From Pisaster brevispinus (Eukaryota; Echinodermata; Asteroidea; Forcipulatida; Asteriidae): DNA of 64,000 nucleotides. The number at the start of each line of letters is the position of its first letter. Positions within the stretch are counted from its first letter, which is position 1. Under the pieces are notes generated by a model. It was not told the DNA's origin, searched no databases, and saw nothing but the letters and a program-made list of their open reading frames with translations. Positions 1-12,700 of this stretch are shown in pieces. The stretch spans positions 9,126,742 to 9,190,741 of the forward strand of contig JAMKCF010000003.1 in the NCBI GenBank assembly GCA_023634235.1, read 5' to 3'. The position numbers and the translations under genes are program-made.

Positions 1-304
1 CGCATCATTAAAAGGGTTGACTGAGATTATCGATATGCCATTACGTCCATGCCATTTGTCAAGGAAATTTCCTGAAACCATCAGACTCCCATACTGTATG
101 GTTATTAATTATTGACACATTCAGAAATTCGCCCCTGGCTATTGACTCTTTGCATGATGTACAGCAAACTTACACACTCCTATCCTGTTCCCCATTTTGG
201 GAGTCAAAATGTACACACATAACAGGCCAGTTTGAATCTGTAATTTTTACAACTATCTAACATGATAAGTTGAGTTCCTTTGTGCGGTATAATTCAAGAC
301 TCAC

Positions 305-338
305 CTGATATATCGTAACGGTTTCTGTGTGGATGAGC
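305..338 (-). CDS. BLTP2: Candidate next BLTP2 exon (34 bp)
   Basis: On the minus strand a 34-bp block sits between an AATAG acceptor and a GTGAGT donor, and its phase matches the open codon left by the exon at 795-949. It would add about eleven residues (GSSTQKPLRYI). No clear family similarity can be seen in so short a piece, so it is only a candidate. Confidence 0.3.
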
Positions 339-504
339 CTATTTCAAAGACACAGATAGTACTTATGATAATTAAATGTAATCGTGTGATTTGACAAGAG
401 ATGACAAAAAAGCCACATCCCAATTTGCGGCTACAACTATGGACATCCTATAACTCAAAGCCTTGGCTGAAGCTGACAATTCATACACAAACTAAGCCAT
501 TTTC

Positions 505-695
505 AAGTTAGATTTTGAACAATGTGTGGTGGAATATTGCTGGAAATTTTTTCTGCTTAGCAAAAATTGGCAGGATTCCAGTCACAGATTCATATGTGAT
601 TTGATATTTTGATTGGTAACAATAATCTAGTAATTTTGTTGTGCTTAGCTACATTTTGAGCTTAAGCAGCTCTGTAATGGGGCCCCAGAAGGTAT
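505..695 (-). mobile_element. Palindromic MITE copy (GGGCCC...GCTTAAGCAGCTCT family)
   Basis: The right end carries the inverted-repeat arm 'gcttaagcagctct' followed by a GGGGCCCC-like end. The interior (tctgcttagca, ccagtcaca, tggtaac, gtgcttagc) matches the better preserved copy at 59642-59838. The left arm is decayed. It is non-coding. Confidence 0.55.
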
Positions 696-794
696 GACCT
701 TGAAAAAGTTTGCATTAAAACCTCATCTTTAAAAAAACTAATTTCAATACGCTTTTTAAAAACCCAAAGCAATTTGAAATAAACATTATTATAC

Positions 795-3700
795 CTGCAT
801 CTGTTGTAAATCTTGCAGCTGTCTTCAATGTAACTATGGTAACTGCACATTCTGGAACATTTGGCCATGTCATGTGACCTGACAAATCAGTCAGGTCAAG
901 GGTCAGATCAAAGGGCAAGCAAAATTGTTGGAAGAAACTTCTACTTGGTCTGCAGGAAAGAAAGAAAAAGTTTTTTTAAAATGTACGGCCAAAATAGTGA
1001 ATAGTGAAACATCTTCACAAAATGTCAACTCTCAATTAAATAAATGATAAATTTGAGAATTTGTGAATGACTTGATATCCCACACATGTAAAACTTGGCA
1101 ATTTCCTAAATGCCTAAATCATGAACACTGGCCCGAAGACAAAAATATCAAGTAATAAACCACAATAGGTTTTAACAAAGATACCACAATTGTTGCACCA
1201 CGTTTGGTAACAAAGTCATAACTGACCGTAGGACCTTGTTGCACTGATGTGATGATAGCGTGCTTGGGGACTAACTTATTACTTACACTGCTTGTGCCGT
1301 TTCATGGTGTGTAACAGCTGGTCTACTAGCAAGAGACACATTCTGCCTAGCTCTCCTCAGTTTGACATGTTCTTGAAACGTCCTCGCCCAGAACATGATC
1401 TCCTCATCATGATGTAGGATGTGACAATGCCTCAATGCTATGTCTGAATATACCCCCGCCTCCCGTAACTAAACAGCAAGAAAAAACAACACAGTTTTAT
1501 CGTGTACAAAAACATCTCTCCAACAGAATTATTAATAATAATAATAATAATAAAAATTGTTTTTTATATAGCGCACACATCCCAGTAGCTACAATCCCAG
1601 CCAAAATGCCACGTGACAATAATCATACCATCCCCCATTCCCCCGCTCAATGTTTTTAACCCCGGCTGGAGTGCAAACCGTGCAATGAGAGCCAACATTG
1701 AACAAGGGTCAGGGGCCCAACGAGATATGGCCGGGAATGTACATCAAAGCGCTTTACAACAGTATTATCCCTGTTCATTGGGCATATACCTTTACTAAAG
1801 CTTAGACAATTCTTCTAACTTTCTCAACTCCCTGGAGAGTATACAACCCCAAGCTGCTTCAATTAGTGCCAAGGGGTTAACCCAACACAACAATGTCTTA
1901 ACCCTCTCAGGTTCCCATATATACAGCTGGGTTAAGAGAAGCAATTATGGTTAGTGCCTCGTTCAAGACCATAAGTGTCGTGCCTGAGAATCTAACCCCT
2001 ACTCTGATGATTCAGCCATCACCACTTGACTTGGCAACAACACACCACAGAGTTTTATAACAAGTTTTTAGTTCCAAAATATTCCAGAATTGACTTCACT
2101 CGGTTCAAGTTTACTCAATGTGATCAATGAAATATGCCGGTTTTCATATTGTGGCAGAATTTCCATTATTACTGGCAACATCACAATTTAATCCTGGGCC
2201 TATTAATCCTCAGCCTTAAAGATCATCAGGAGATCTAGAGGCTAAGGGACAAGGGGTCGATTTCACAAAGATAGTCCTAACTTAGGACTAGTCCTAGGAG
2301 TTATTAAAAACTTAAGGCTAGTCCTAAGTTAGGACGAGATAAGACTAGTCTTAACGCTTTGTGAAATCCACCCCAGGTCTGTTTTGGAGGAAATATACCG
2401 CAGATTGCACAATGATCGCCTAACTCTCGCTACAATATCATGTGAAAAATGAATTGAGATGGTATCAAGCAAAACGCTTACCTGTAAAGATACAGATATG
2501 TCTGTCAGTGAAAGTAACTTGTCTGACTGTAAGTTGTTCATTTGTACATCTGGAAAAAAAGACACAATGTAAAAACCTTGTTTATACTAAACATTAAGTT
2601 ATATTTAAGGTGATCCCCTGGTTGTCGCTTCCCAGGTTGTATGGTAAACTTGGGTGTGATCTCTGGCTACACGGCAGTTAACGGTTGTATGGCTTCAGAC
2701 TGGCACCTCCCGTACAAATATATTGCCAAAATAAGGCCGCCAACATACGGCTAGATAGCTCAGTTAGTAGAGCGCCAGCGAAATCCAGAGGTTGTTGGTT
2801 CAAATTTCAACTTTTCTTTGTTCAACCCCAAATCATTTAAACATAAAATTGTCAACTTTTTATTTGAAACCGAGTATGCAGCTTATGGCCACATCTATAC
2901 CTTTACTCCGGAAAAGTACATGAGTTCATATCAGAATTAAACGTCTCCTGGTTTTCCGAAACTACGTTACAACAGTAAATACACAGCAGGATGTCTTCTT
3001 ATTTGGTGAGAGGTTTATTTGGTGACACGGCCACCCACCATTTATTATTTGTTGAGAGTCATTCCTGACAAAAAGGTCTGAAACTAGGATCCAAATTTTA
3101 GGAGGTATGTTGAAATGATGGCATTTCCACCTCTTGGTAATCTCTGGAGTATCTTCAGATATACATCAAAGAGCATGATTCCTTTATACCTGAAGAAAGA
3201 AGCGGCTACTCCTTTCACCAGGCAGACATACAACAAGTCTGAAAAGTCTCTACCCTGCATCTCTTTATGAACACATCAAATGTTTAACCCAAAAGCCTCC
3301 TCACACATGGCAATTTTTACAGGCAACTCGGAGGCGACCAACAGCACTGCATGCAAAAGAAACACTTCGGTAGTACAACATGAATTTTACTGACAGTATC
3401 TTACTACCCACAAGACAATTATGTGAAGATGAAACTGTGAATGTTTTTTCTTCTTAGGGGTTGCCTGGAACTGGTTGCCTGTAAACTGCCCAGTGTGACT
3501 TGGCCCTTACTCCCTAGGCCCACTTGCCCACAGGTGACCTCAATCCTCCACTATCCTCAACTCTGTGGCCACTAACATCAAATGTTAGGACTTGGGTAAG
3601 ATTGGTCTACCTGGCCCAGTGATAAGCAATTTTTAATTGGGCAAACAGTCCTAAATCCTCCGCAATCAAACAACCTTCTGAAGAGGATTTGGGAGGAGAA

Positions 3701-6700
3701 AACTGTATAGAATATTTATTCTGATGTACCTGTGAGTTTCATCAAACATGAGACGGCTGGCAAGAGAACGTCCTTTGCTTTGGTGCAGGCTATCAGTTTG
3801 TCACAGTTGATATCAGCCGTGAGTAATAATTGCTTGGTTTTCAAACTCAGACATCTAGTTCATAGACACACACAAAAACCAATGTAAAAATTGTTAGTTA
3901 ATAATGGTTTTGCTTGAAATGATTTGACCTGTATTCTGCTGCAGCTCAACCAAGGGCTCATATTGGTTTAACAGTAGTGTCCTGGACCGATCAAGTTCAC
4001 CCAATTTTCGGACAGTGTATTGGCAGGGCCAATAAAATCAGCCCTATTTATAAGAACGTTTTATTGGTTACAATACACACATGTGACCTTCAAGTTACCT
4101 TTGCGAAACCTGCAGGTTTATTGGGGTCTGTCTTTCGATTTTTTTAAAAAGATTTTTCTTTGGTCGAGAGAACAAAAAAATAAGTTGAACAAATTCTTTT
4201 TGAACACAACTGTCGAAAAAGACATCAATTACTTACTGTTGTACAAAATACAACATATGAATACTATGGATAATCTACACTGGTGAATTGCATGTACATA
4301 AATTAAATTTTAAACACAGAAATCTAGCCCGACCTTTGTTCAGCTTGAAGCGTGACTTGGCAATCAATGTCGTCAATCTGCAATTTGGCATCCTGAAGAG
4401 AGAGAAAATGTATTCATAACACCTAGGGTCCTACTTCCAGACTCAAGTCCTAAAAAACAATATATCTACTTTACACTTTACAGAGCAAAAACTGATTCCA
4501 AACAACCTGAATCATTATCAACAAAATTACTATTTGACTTCTAGCAAAAACACATCATGAAAACTTACCCTGGGTAATTTCTGGACGATGTTTCTTATCT
4601 TGTCGTTGGTGGGTTTTTCCTGCTGGGCTGCTGAGGGATCTGTAACTTCTACAAATTAACAAATGAAAGAGAAGCACACAAAAGATTGATACACACAATG
4701 GTCGGTAAACATCGAAGATCTGATTGCATCTATAGTAATCATGTGCCCGTCTTGCAAAAGTTTGTGTGGACTGTGAGCAAAAATGGCAACGCGATCTTGG
4801 TCCTTTTAGAAACTGGTAAATGCCAAATTTCAGACTAAATTGACAAAATGTAACCTGTTTGAGCTACTAAATAGGGTCTCTACAATAGAAAATCAAGTTA
4901 TATTTTCAACTTTGTTAGCTTTACAGCCAAAAATGTTGCACACGTATTCATAAAGGGATTTTTTTTTTTCATTTGATAAACGTGCAGCTTGTGATAATTG
5001 TCAGACAATCCAAGCCTTCAACTCCATGTCTCAACAGTTTAGGTAGACTTGTAATGGTCTACAAAATAATAATTTAATAAATATTAAATTCAGTTGAAGA
5101 AACTACAGAAAACAGGGGTTTGGGTTATGCTTTTGTGTTTTTTCTAAGAAAGTTTTCTTGATCTTCTAAATCCCTTAAAAGGAGAACTTAAGTAATAGTT
5201 GTTGACAAAATCTGTGAGTTGAGAAACAGCTTACCTTTAACTGCCGCCTTCTTTGGAAAAGATGGAAGAACTTGTGTCATGAAACCTGTGGAGAGATATT
5301 TCATCTTATAAATTTGTCCAAAATTTTGAATACTTTGTTTTTTGAAAATGTTGTACTGAGTCAATTGAAAATCTAGCACTTACTGTAAGATGATAGACAA
5401 AATTTGTATGAAAAATGTTGTTTGATGTTATCTGAAAGCAACTTACCATCATGTAAAGATACTCGTGGACTGCCAACATTTATTGAAATGCCCTGCGTCA
5501 AAATGAAACAAAAATTTTGTATTAAATTTTTATTTACACGGAATCCTCCATCAGACAATGGCTGCATTATGGAGAGCCAGTCACAAACATGACAAACCAA
5601 AAACCTACTTGAACAAGTACTGTTTACAATTATACAGTGTAGATAGGTTGCAATATGGTGTAAATCTTTACGGGCAATCTGGAACACACAGTCATGTGTT
5701 TCGCAGGAGAACGGCGTGCAGCAAGCGCTGGTTAGTTGACAGCATAGCTGCGTTAATAATTTTAGCGATTGACCCGCCAGCAAGCCATAATGCAAAATGT
5801 CTAATGCGAATTATCTATAGACAGATTAAAATAACCTTTGAAAAGGCACAGTTCATGAGATTTAAAAAAGAGACAGATAATAGACTAACAGAGACACAAC
5901 TCTTAAAAGTAAAAAATAATTAATCATGCAAACTAGAAAAATTTTAAGGGTGACTCACAACAAGCGTCTTCATAATTAAGTCTAGCTGCATGGAGATCTT
6001 CAGACTGGTTGAGGCATGTGCGATATGAGACTGTTCACCTGCATCCTATAAATGCACAATCAATATTTCAGTCAATCATACAACATTATATACCGCACAC
6101 ATAGATCCTTATCATTTAACTGGTGGACTACGCGTCACTTGTTAATACTTTATCTTGCCATGTATACTGTTCTGACACTCAAAAATTTAATATAGAAGTC
6201 CTATATTGATCGATATAGGACTCTTGGGATGCTTAGCAGCTGCACTTTGCACACACTGATAGATTTCACATTGAGTACCGTATGTTTTGATTGCGTTACG
6301 CATTATTTGTGCGCGTAAGCTTGCTATGAACACCAAATGCGCTTTAGCTAACCACGCTTTAACAGCTCCAGCTATGTCGTTGATACCCTATTGTTGAAAT
6401 AACTTGTACATAAGTTGTTCAAAAGTTTGTGTTATTTTGTTGTGGAAACTTGTTTTATAAAACACATATGAACTGGCATGATTTGGTCACTAGTGCACAT
6501 CTATCCACCCTTGGGCATGTGAGTGACTAGAAGAGGGACCTATTTCCCTCTTTTGGTCACTCACAGTCCCTCAGGGGGGATGGGGGGGGGACAGATGTGC
6601 CCTTGTGACCTCATTACCAGTCCATATGTGTCTACCATTGTTACCAATAGTAAAGTTAGTATAGTTTGTTTTATTGTCACATTTATATATGATACTCATA

Positions 6701-9700
6701 AACAGTGAGATGCATTTTGGTTAAAATTGTGTGTCTAAGGTCAAATGAGCAGAGAACCAAGAAAAAATGATAGGCTTTATACCTGTTTGGCACTGCGGAG
6801 CATCCTGAAAGTAATCTGACCGACTTCTAGATCCGTTGAGATAACTCTGTAATTATTGACAAGAGGTCAAAAGATGAAGAACAAGTACAGTGAAGTAACG
6901 TGAAAGCACTCAGATTGGGTCTGACACTAAAATGGGATGCCCCATGCAAAAATAGTTACTTTTTTGGTGAAATGGCATTAAAAAAGGAGACAACCAAAAC
7001 ATCACCATTTGAAACATTCTGCATGTTGAGAAGTATAAATCATAAGAGGCTCTAGTAAGGTATTGTTTGAAGGCTCTGATTCTCCAGACGTGCAACTTTG
7101 CATTTGCCCAGACAAAAAAGAAACTACCAACCACGCTCTAACTTTGCCATGTTTTAAAAAAAATTCTGGGACTAGAAGGAAAAAAGTGAAAACAACAGAT
7201 TAGCTGCTGCAAATTTGCATGCCTGATTGTCATCTATTTGATGAGTAAATAAACCTATCAGTTTTGAGTTTTGACAGCGAGTGCCTGGTTTTGGCATGGA
7301 GTGTCACAAATACATACAATACAATCAGGTTTTCTCTAAAAGATGTGACAAATGATTGGTCACAACTGAAAAACCTATGACTTTTAATCTAATTTGGCAA
7401 ACCGAAATAAGCGCTATACGTGTAAGAATGTGTCAAAAATCCCTAACAAATCAAATAGTTATATTGTTTTGGGGTGTTTTTTTTTAATAATGTGCCAACC
7501 TAAATTTGATTAAGTTTACAGAGGTTGGTTGTAAAGTGTGTTTGCTGAAAACCAAAGGATATGAATGAGTGCATTCTAAAAAGGATGTATTGTGCCTTGA
7601 AAAATGTTTTTGCACACAAATTGAAAAGGCTAAAATTAGGATAGATGTCCCAAGAAACTGGAAAGTAGTATTAGCTGTTGCAAACTGCTTACCAACCAAA
7701 GGGACCTATGGTATAAATGCAAAAAAATAGTTAGTGGCCTGACGTTTCGACCCTAGCAGAGTCTTTCTCGAAGGCTTAAAAAAAAAAATTAATATAAAAA
7801 AAGCCTTCGAGAAAGACTCTGCTAGGGTCGAAACGTCAGGCCACTAACTATTTTTTTGCCCCAAGAAACTATCAGAAAGATTTGCAGTTAAGTAATAAAA
7901 GTGACATATTGCTACTTGTCTTACTGCTCTGTGAGTGCTGTAGCGGCTAGAGATATATTCTTGATGGTAACATGAAGCAGGGAATCTGTTCCCATGGCAT
8001 TCAACAACATAATGTTAACTGCTTCAATGTCCAGACACATCATCTACATGTTATAAAATGAAACGGGAAAGGCAACACTATTTAAAGATGAATTTGAAGA
8101 AGTCAGGGCACCATTATTAATTCTTAAAGTAGACATGGGTGGTCGGGTTGGCGTAGTGGTATCTTTCCTCAGCCTGTTTCCGGAACCCTGGTTCGAATCA
8201 TGGGAGCACTATGTAGATTGGGTTTTCAGTCCCTACCTGACTGCGTGGGTTTTTTCCTGGAAAAATTCTCTGGGATTTTCCTCTCACATCTAAAACTGAA
8301 ACTTCCTTCCTTGTCTTCTCTCCACAGGGTTATTGGCTTGTAGGGTAACTAAGTTTGATTCTCTAAAAGCCATTGACTTCACAACCAGAATTAATAAATG
8401 AAAATGAAATTGATAGAGAGCAGAAAGACAACAAACACTTACATGTATAAACAACAAGCAGTAATCGATAACGATAACAACTCACTACATTTGGGTGCAG
8501 TGGTAAACAGAAGAAAGTCTTTTGTAAATTAAGAATCTTTTAAAGAGAGTTACCTGGGAAATGAACCGGATGGCTGATATGACATAGGTAGATCCAAGGA
8601 AGGAGGAACCTGATCAAATGTAAAGCCACAAAATAACAAAATAACACTATATACCAATCAAACCCTTACCCTGTGTTTTGATACATATTGTAACAAAAAT
8701 CCTGATTTGTAGCTTAAAGACTAAAAGGACCGTTATAAAATACAATTAACAGAATTTAACCCCTACCCACCCAAATCTTTCTATATCCTCTTTGCCCCCA
8801 AAAAAGGATTCAGACGGACTGAATACATAACAATTGCTTCACTGATTCAGGCATTCCAAACTTATGCAAACTTGTTGGTGTGTAGTGACATAGAAGAGGA
8901 ATAACAGCAGGTCACCTGCAGGCAAGTGGGCCGAAGGAGTAAGGGATAAAACCATTAACTAATAACTACCAAGCTGTTATAAGTTCTTTCGGGTACAACT
9001 AGACTAATCTTGGAAACAAGTATTGCTTGGTTTCTTTACTTTTGATGAAAACGCCAAGATGTGTCATAGATCATAAACAAAACTCATTGGAGAGATCCAG
9101 GTCCTACATGTAGGTAAAACACTGACTGACCTTTTTTGCCTGGTTTCTTGCTGGCTTTAGCATGTTGAGAGGACTGTTCCGTTTCACTGGGAGTCTCAGC
9201 ACGCACTCTGACATCACCAAGGTGGAGAACCATTCGATACCTAAGAAACATCAAAGTAAACCAATGCTTCTTGACATATGTTACAAAATAAAGAGTCTCT
9301 TCCTTTGGAGTTTGTTCTTTAAAACACCATCCGAATTTTTCAGCTCACCTTTGAAACTAAAAAGTAACTATTAATTTGTATTCTATTTAACTCTTATTCC
9401 CACAGACTTTCTTTGTTTGAAATCACATTTTTTTTCAAATTATTCTAGCCCACTTTTTTTTTTCTTCAAGCTATTCATCCTGGACATGGTTGTGTTAGTA
9501 TAATGTGAAGCTCTTGTTTATTAAATTTTGGCAGAATAAAGAACAAGAATGCGAATGAGAATCACTGATTAAGTAGCTGTCATTGTATTCACATAATTAG
9601 TAATCCAATTTATACACAGTTGGGGATACTACACAGACTGTATTCTATTGAAAACATTATTTCTGCTTGAACAACTTCTCAAACTGTTTGGTTAGCAGCA

Positions 9701-12700
9701 ATTATGATAAACCGATAAAAGGTCAATTGTAGTCTTTGAGAATTTTAAAGTCATTAATAAATGCTCCTTACTGAGAGAACTCACCTCTGATTGGGATTGA
9801 ACAGACGCCAAGAAATCCATATGTCATCAAAATCCTACATGTGGGAAACATTGCAAAAAACAACACAGTATAATAATAATTATAATGCAGTAGGAAAGAT
9901 CTTCCCTGTGATATTCCCATTTTATAGAATATGATCTTCCCATTGTCATTCCCATTTCCTTGGGAAGTTCTTCTCATTATTGACATTCCCATTTTGTACC
10001 GGAGGTTTTTCCTACCGACATTCCCATTATCAGATCTTCCCATTGCCATCCATTCTTAAGGGAAGTTCCTCCCATTATTGACATTCCCATTTTGTACCGG
10101 AAGTTTTTCCTACCGACATTCCCATTATCAGATCTTCCCATTGCCATCCATTCTTAAGGGAAGTTCCTCCCATTATTGACATTCCCATTTTGTACCGGAA
10201 GTTTTTCCTACCGACATTCCCATTATCAGATCTTCCCATTGCCATCCATTCTTAAGGGAAGTTCCTCCCATTATTGACATTCCCATTTTGTACCGGAAGT
10301 TTTTCCTACTGACATTCCCATTTTATTGAAAAAGATCTTCCCATTGCCATTCCTATTTCTTAGGGAAGATCTTCCCATTGCCATTCCCATTTCTTAGGGA
10401 AGATCTTCCTATTGCCATTCCTATTTCTTAGGGAAGATCTTCCCATTGCCATTCCTATTCCTTAGGGAAGATCTTCCCATTGCCATTCCTATTTCTTAGG
10501 GAAGATCTTCCCATTGCCATTCCTATTCCTTAGGGAAGATCTTCCCATTATTGAAATTCCCATGTTGTGCTGGAAAATCTTCCTGCTGACATTTTTGTGT
10601 GTGTGGTAAGTTTAAGGTGACCTTACCCCCAACAAAGAAATCTAGGCCCGCCTGTTGAGCACAATGTAAGAAAACCCCAGAGTAATGGCAACGGAGTATG
10701 CAAATATAATTTGTATTCATAAAACATACTATTTATTACCAAAACTGTGAGTGAATCAACCAAAACAAATCATTAAGGCCTAATAACGGTCACATATCAT
10801 ACATTTGTACATTATTAGTCAAATACATGTACTATAACACTTTGAGAAACAAAATGTAATGGACACGATGAAACACAAAGAGCAATATACCAATAACCTT
10901 ATAGGTGCACTGGCAAATATTACATCACAATGAGCATGTCTACAAAGAGTATAACAACAAAAAATATTACAAGAAATGGTGAGCTAAAGGTCACAGACAT
11001 ATAAAGAACAAGAAAAAGCATAATTTGTAAAGTATTGAAATTTTATAAATACTACATAGCAAAACATATTAAGGAATTAAGGCATTGAACAAGAAAAAAG
11101 CAACAGCATTTACCATTACAAAATCACAATGTTAAAACATGTAAAATGTTAAAATGTAACAAAACTCATTTATAAGCAATATTCATATAATCACTGATAA
11201 AGTAAGTCAATTGTGGCATGGCAATAATTGATCAAATATCAGATCACTATCATAAACCAAAGGCAAGATTATCACAATATCAAGGTCCGGCAGAAATATC
11301 AACATCTTTAAAGTGAGTATTTATTCAATACACAGGTTGAGGTAAGGTTTGTTTTTTCACAATACACTGACCTTTCACATGAATTGTTCTATGAAAAGGT
11401 ACAATTACATTGGAGTACTGTATACAATGATCATATCAAAACTAAACTTTCAGACACAGGCAGACTCAACACAAACCACGCAAAATGACATTTTCAGCAT
11501 AAAGGGAACCCCCTCCCCTCACATCACAGGTTACAGATCTAATGTGTCAAACATTAAAACTTCTTGTGCTTTTAAAAGCGAGAGTGGTTTATGTAAACTG
11601 CTTGACCCATCCCTGGCTCATACACCACCCGCAGGCATGGTGCAACCTTGGGAAGGCTTTTCTCTCCTACTCCTTCAACTATGAGGCTGTTACTAACAAG
11701 AGCAAAACCTCATAGTTACAGGAGTAGCTTCAGGCCTAGAGTTTCATTTTTATGATAGCTAGGGCAAGGACATTTTCATTTTGCAAAGGGCACTTCCACT
11801 GGAAAATCTGAAAGTCCATGGGAAACTTTTGAAGAGGCACCAAGGCCAAGACCAGAGCAATAGAGGCCGTGGTATTTGTGTAATACCAGTCTTCCAGAGG
11901 TTGTTAAACAGGCCGAGTCATCACAGCAATTCAAAACTTGGGTGAAAACATATCTGTTTACTTTGTACAATTGTTGTTGTCCCTTTACAGCGCATAGGGA
12001 CCTCACGGTGATATCCGTTATATAAAAATGGTTTATTAATATTATTATTATTATTATTATTATTATTAGCTTCCCCTAGGTTTCAACTTACCACACTACT
12101 GTTTTGCAGCTGGATGGAGACATTCTTAAGTGAGAAGAACCCGATGTAGTTGATGCTCAGGTCTTTCTTGAGGAGCTGACTCAGCACCTTGGACAGTATA
12201 CTGGCACATATTCTAGAGGTGACACAATACAAATTTATCAATTGGTTACTAATTTAGTATTATACACCGGTACCAGAGACTGCCACAAAGTACCATACCT
12301 TCTAGGCTAGCATTGGGTGCATGGGTTTCTTCTGTTTGGAAACACCATGACCTGTGTGTACACTGCAGTCTCCACAGTACTCTCTGGAATGTTGTGGTAT
12401 GGGCCAGTTGGGCAGAAGAAAATAATTATAGGGTTAAAAAGCTAGTTATCATTCCATCATATTTTTTTGAATGTATTTTTGATAACCTATTTTGATTCCC
12501 TTTAATCACCAGAACTTCTATTCTGAAATCCACACTCTTTGCCATCATCAGGCCTAACCATGTTGAGAACAAAGTTTCCTGTCGGTAGTGTCACCCAAAA
12601 TTGTATAAAAAGTTACTATTATACACTATTTCACTAACAGAAGTTTTATCTGGAATATCAAGTTTCAGTTTCCTTTGGTACAAAAATAGATCACAAGGAT

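Noticed and set aside
5373..5923. Overlapping 140-codon (minus) and 121-codon (plus) ORFs
   Set aside because: The minus frame merely includes the short BLTP2 exon at 5447-5492 plus intron; the plus frame is antisense and has no family signal.
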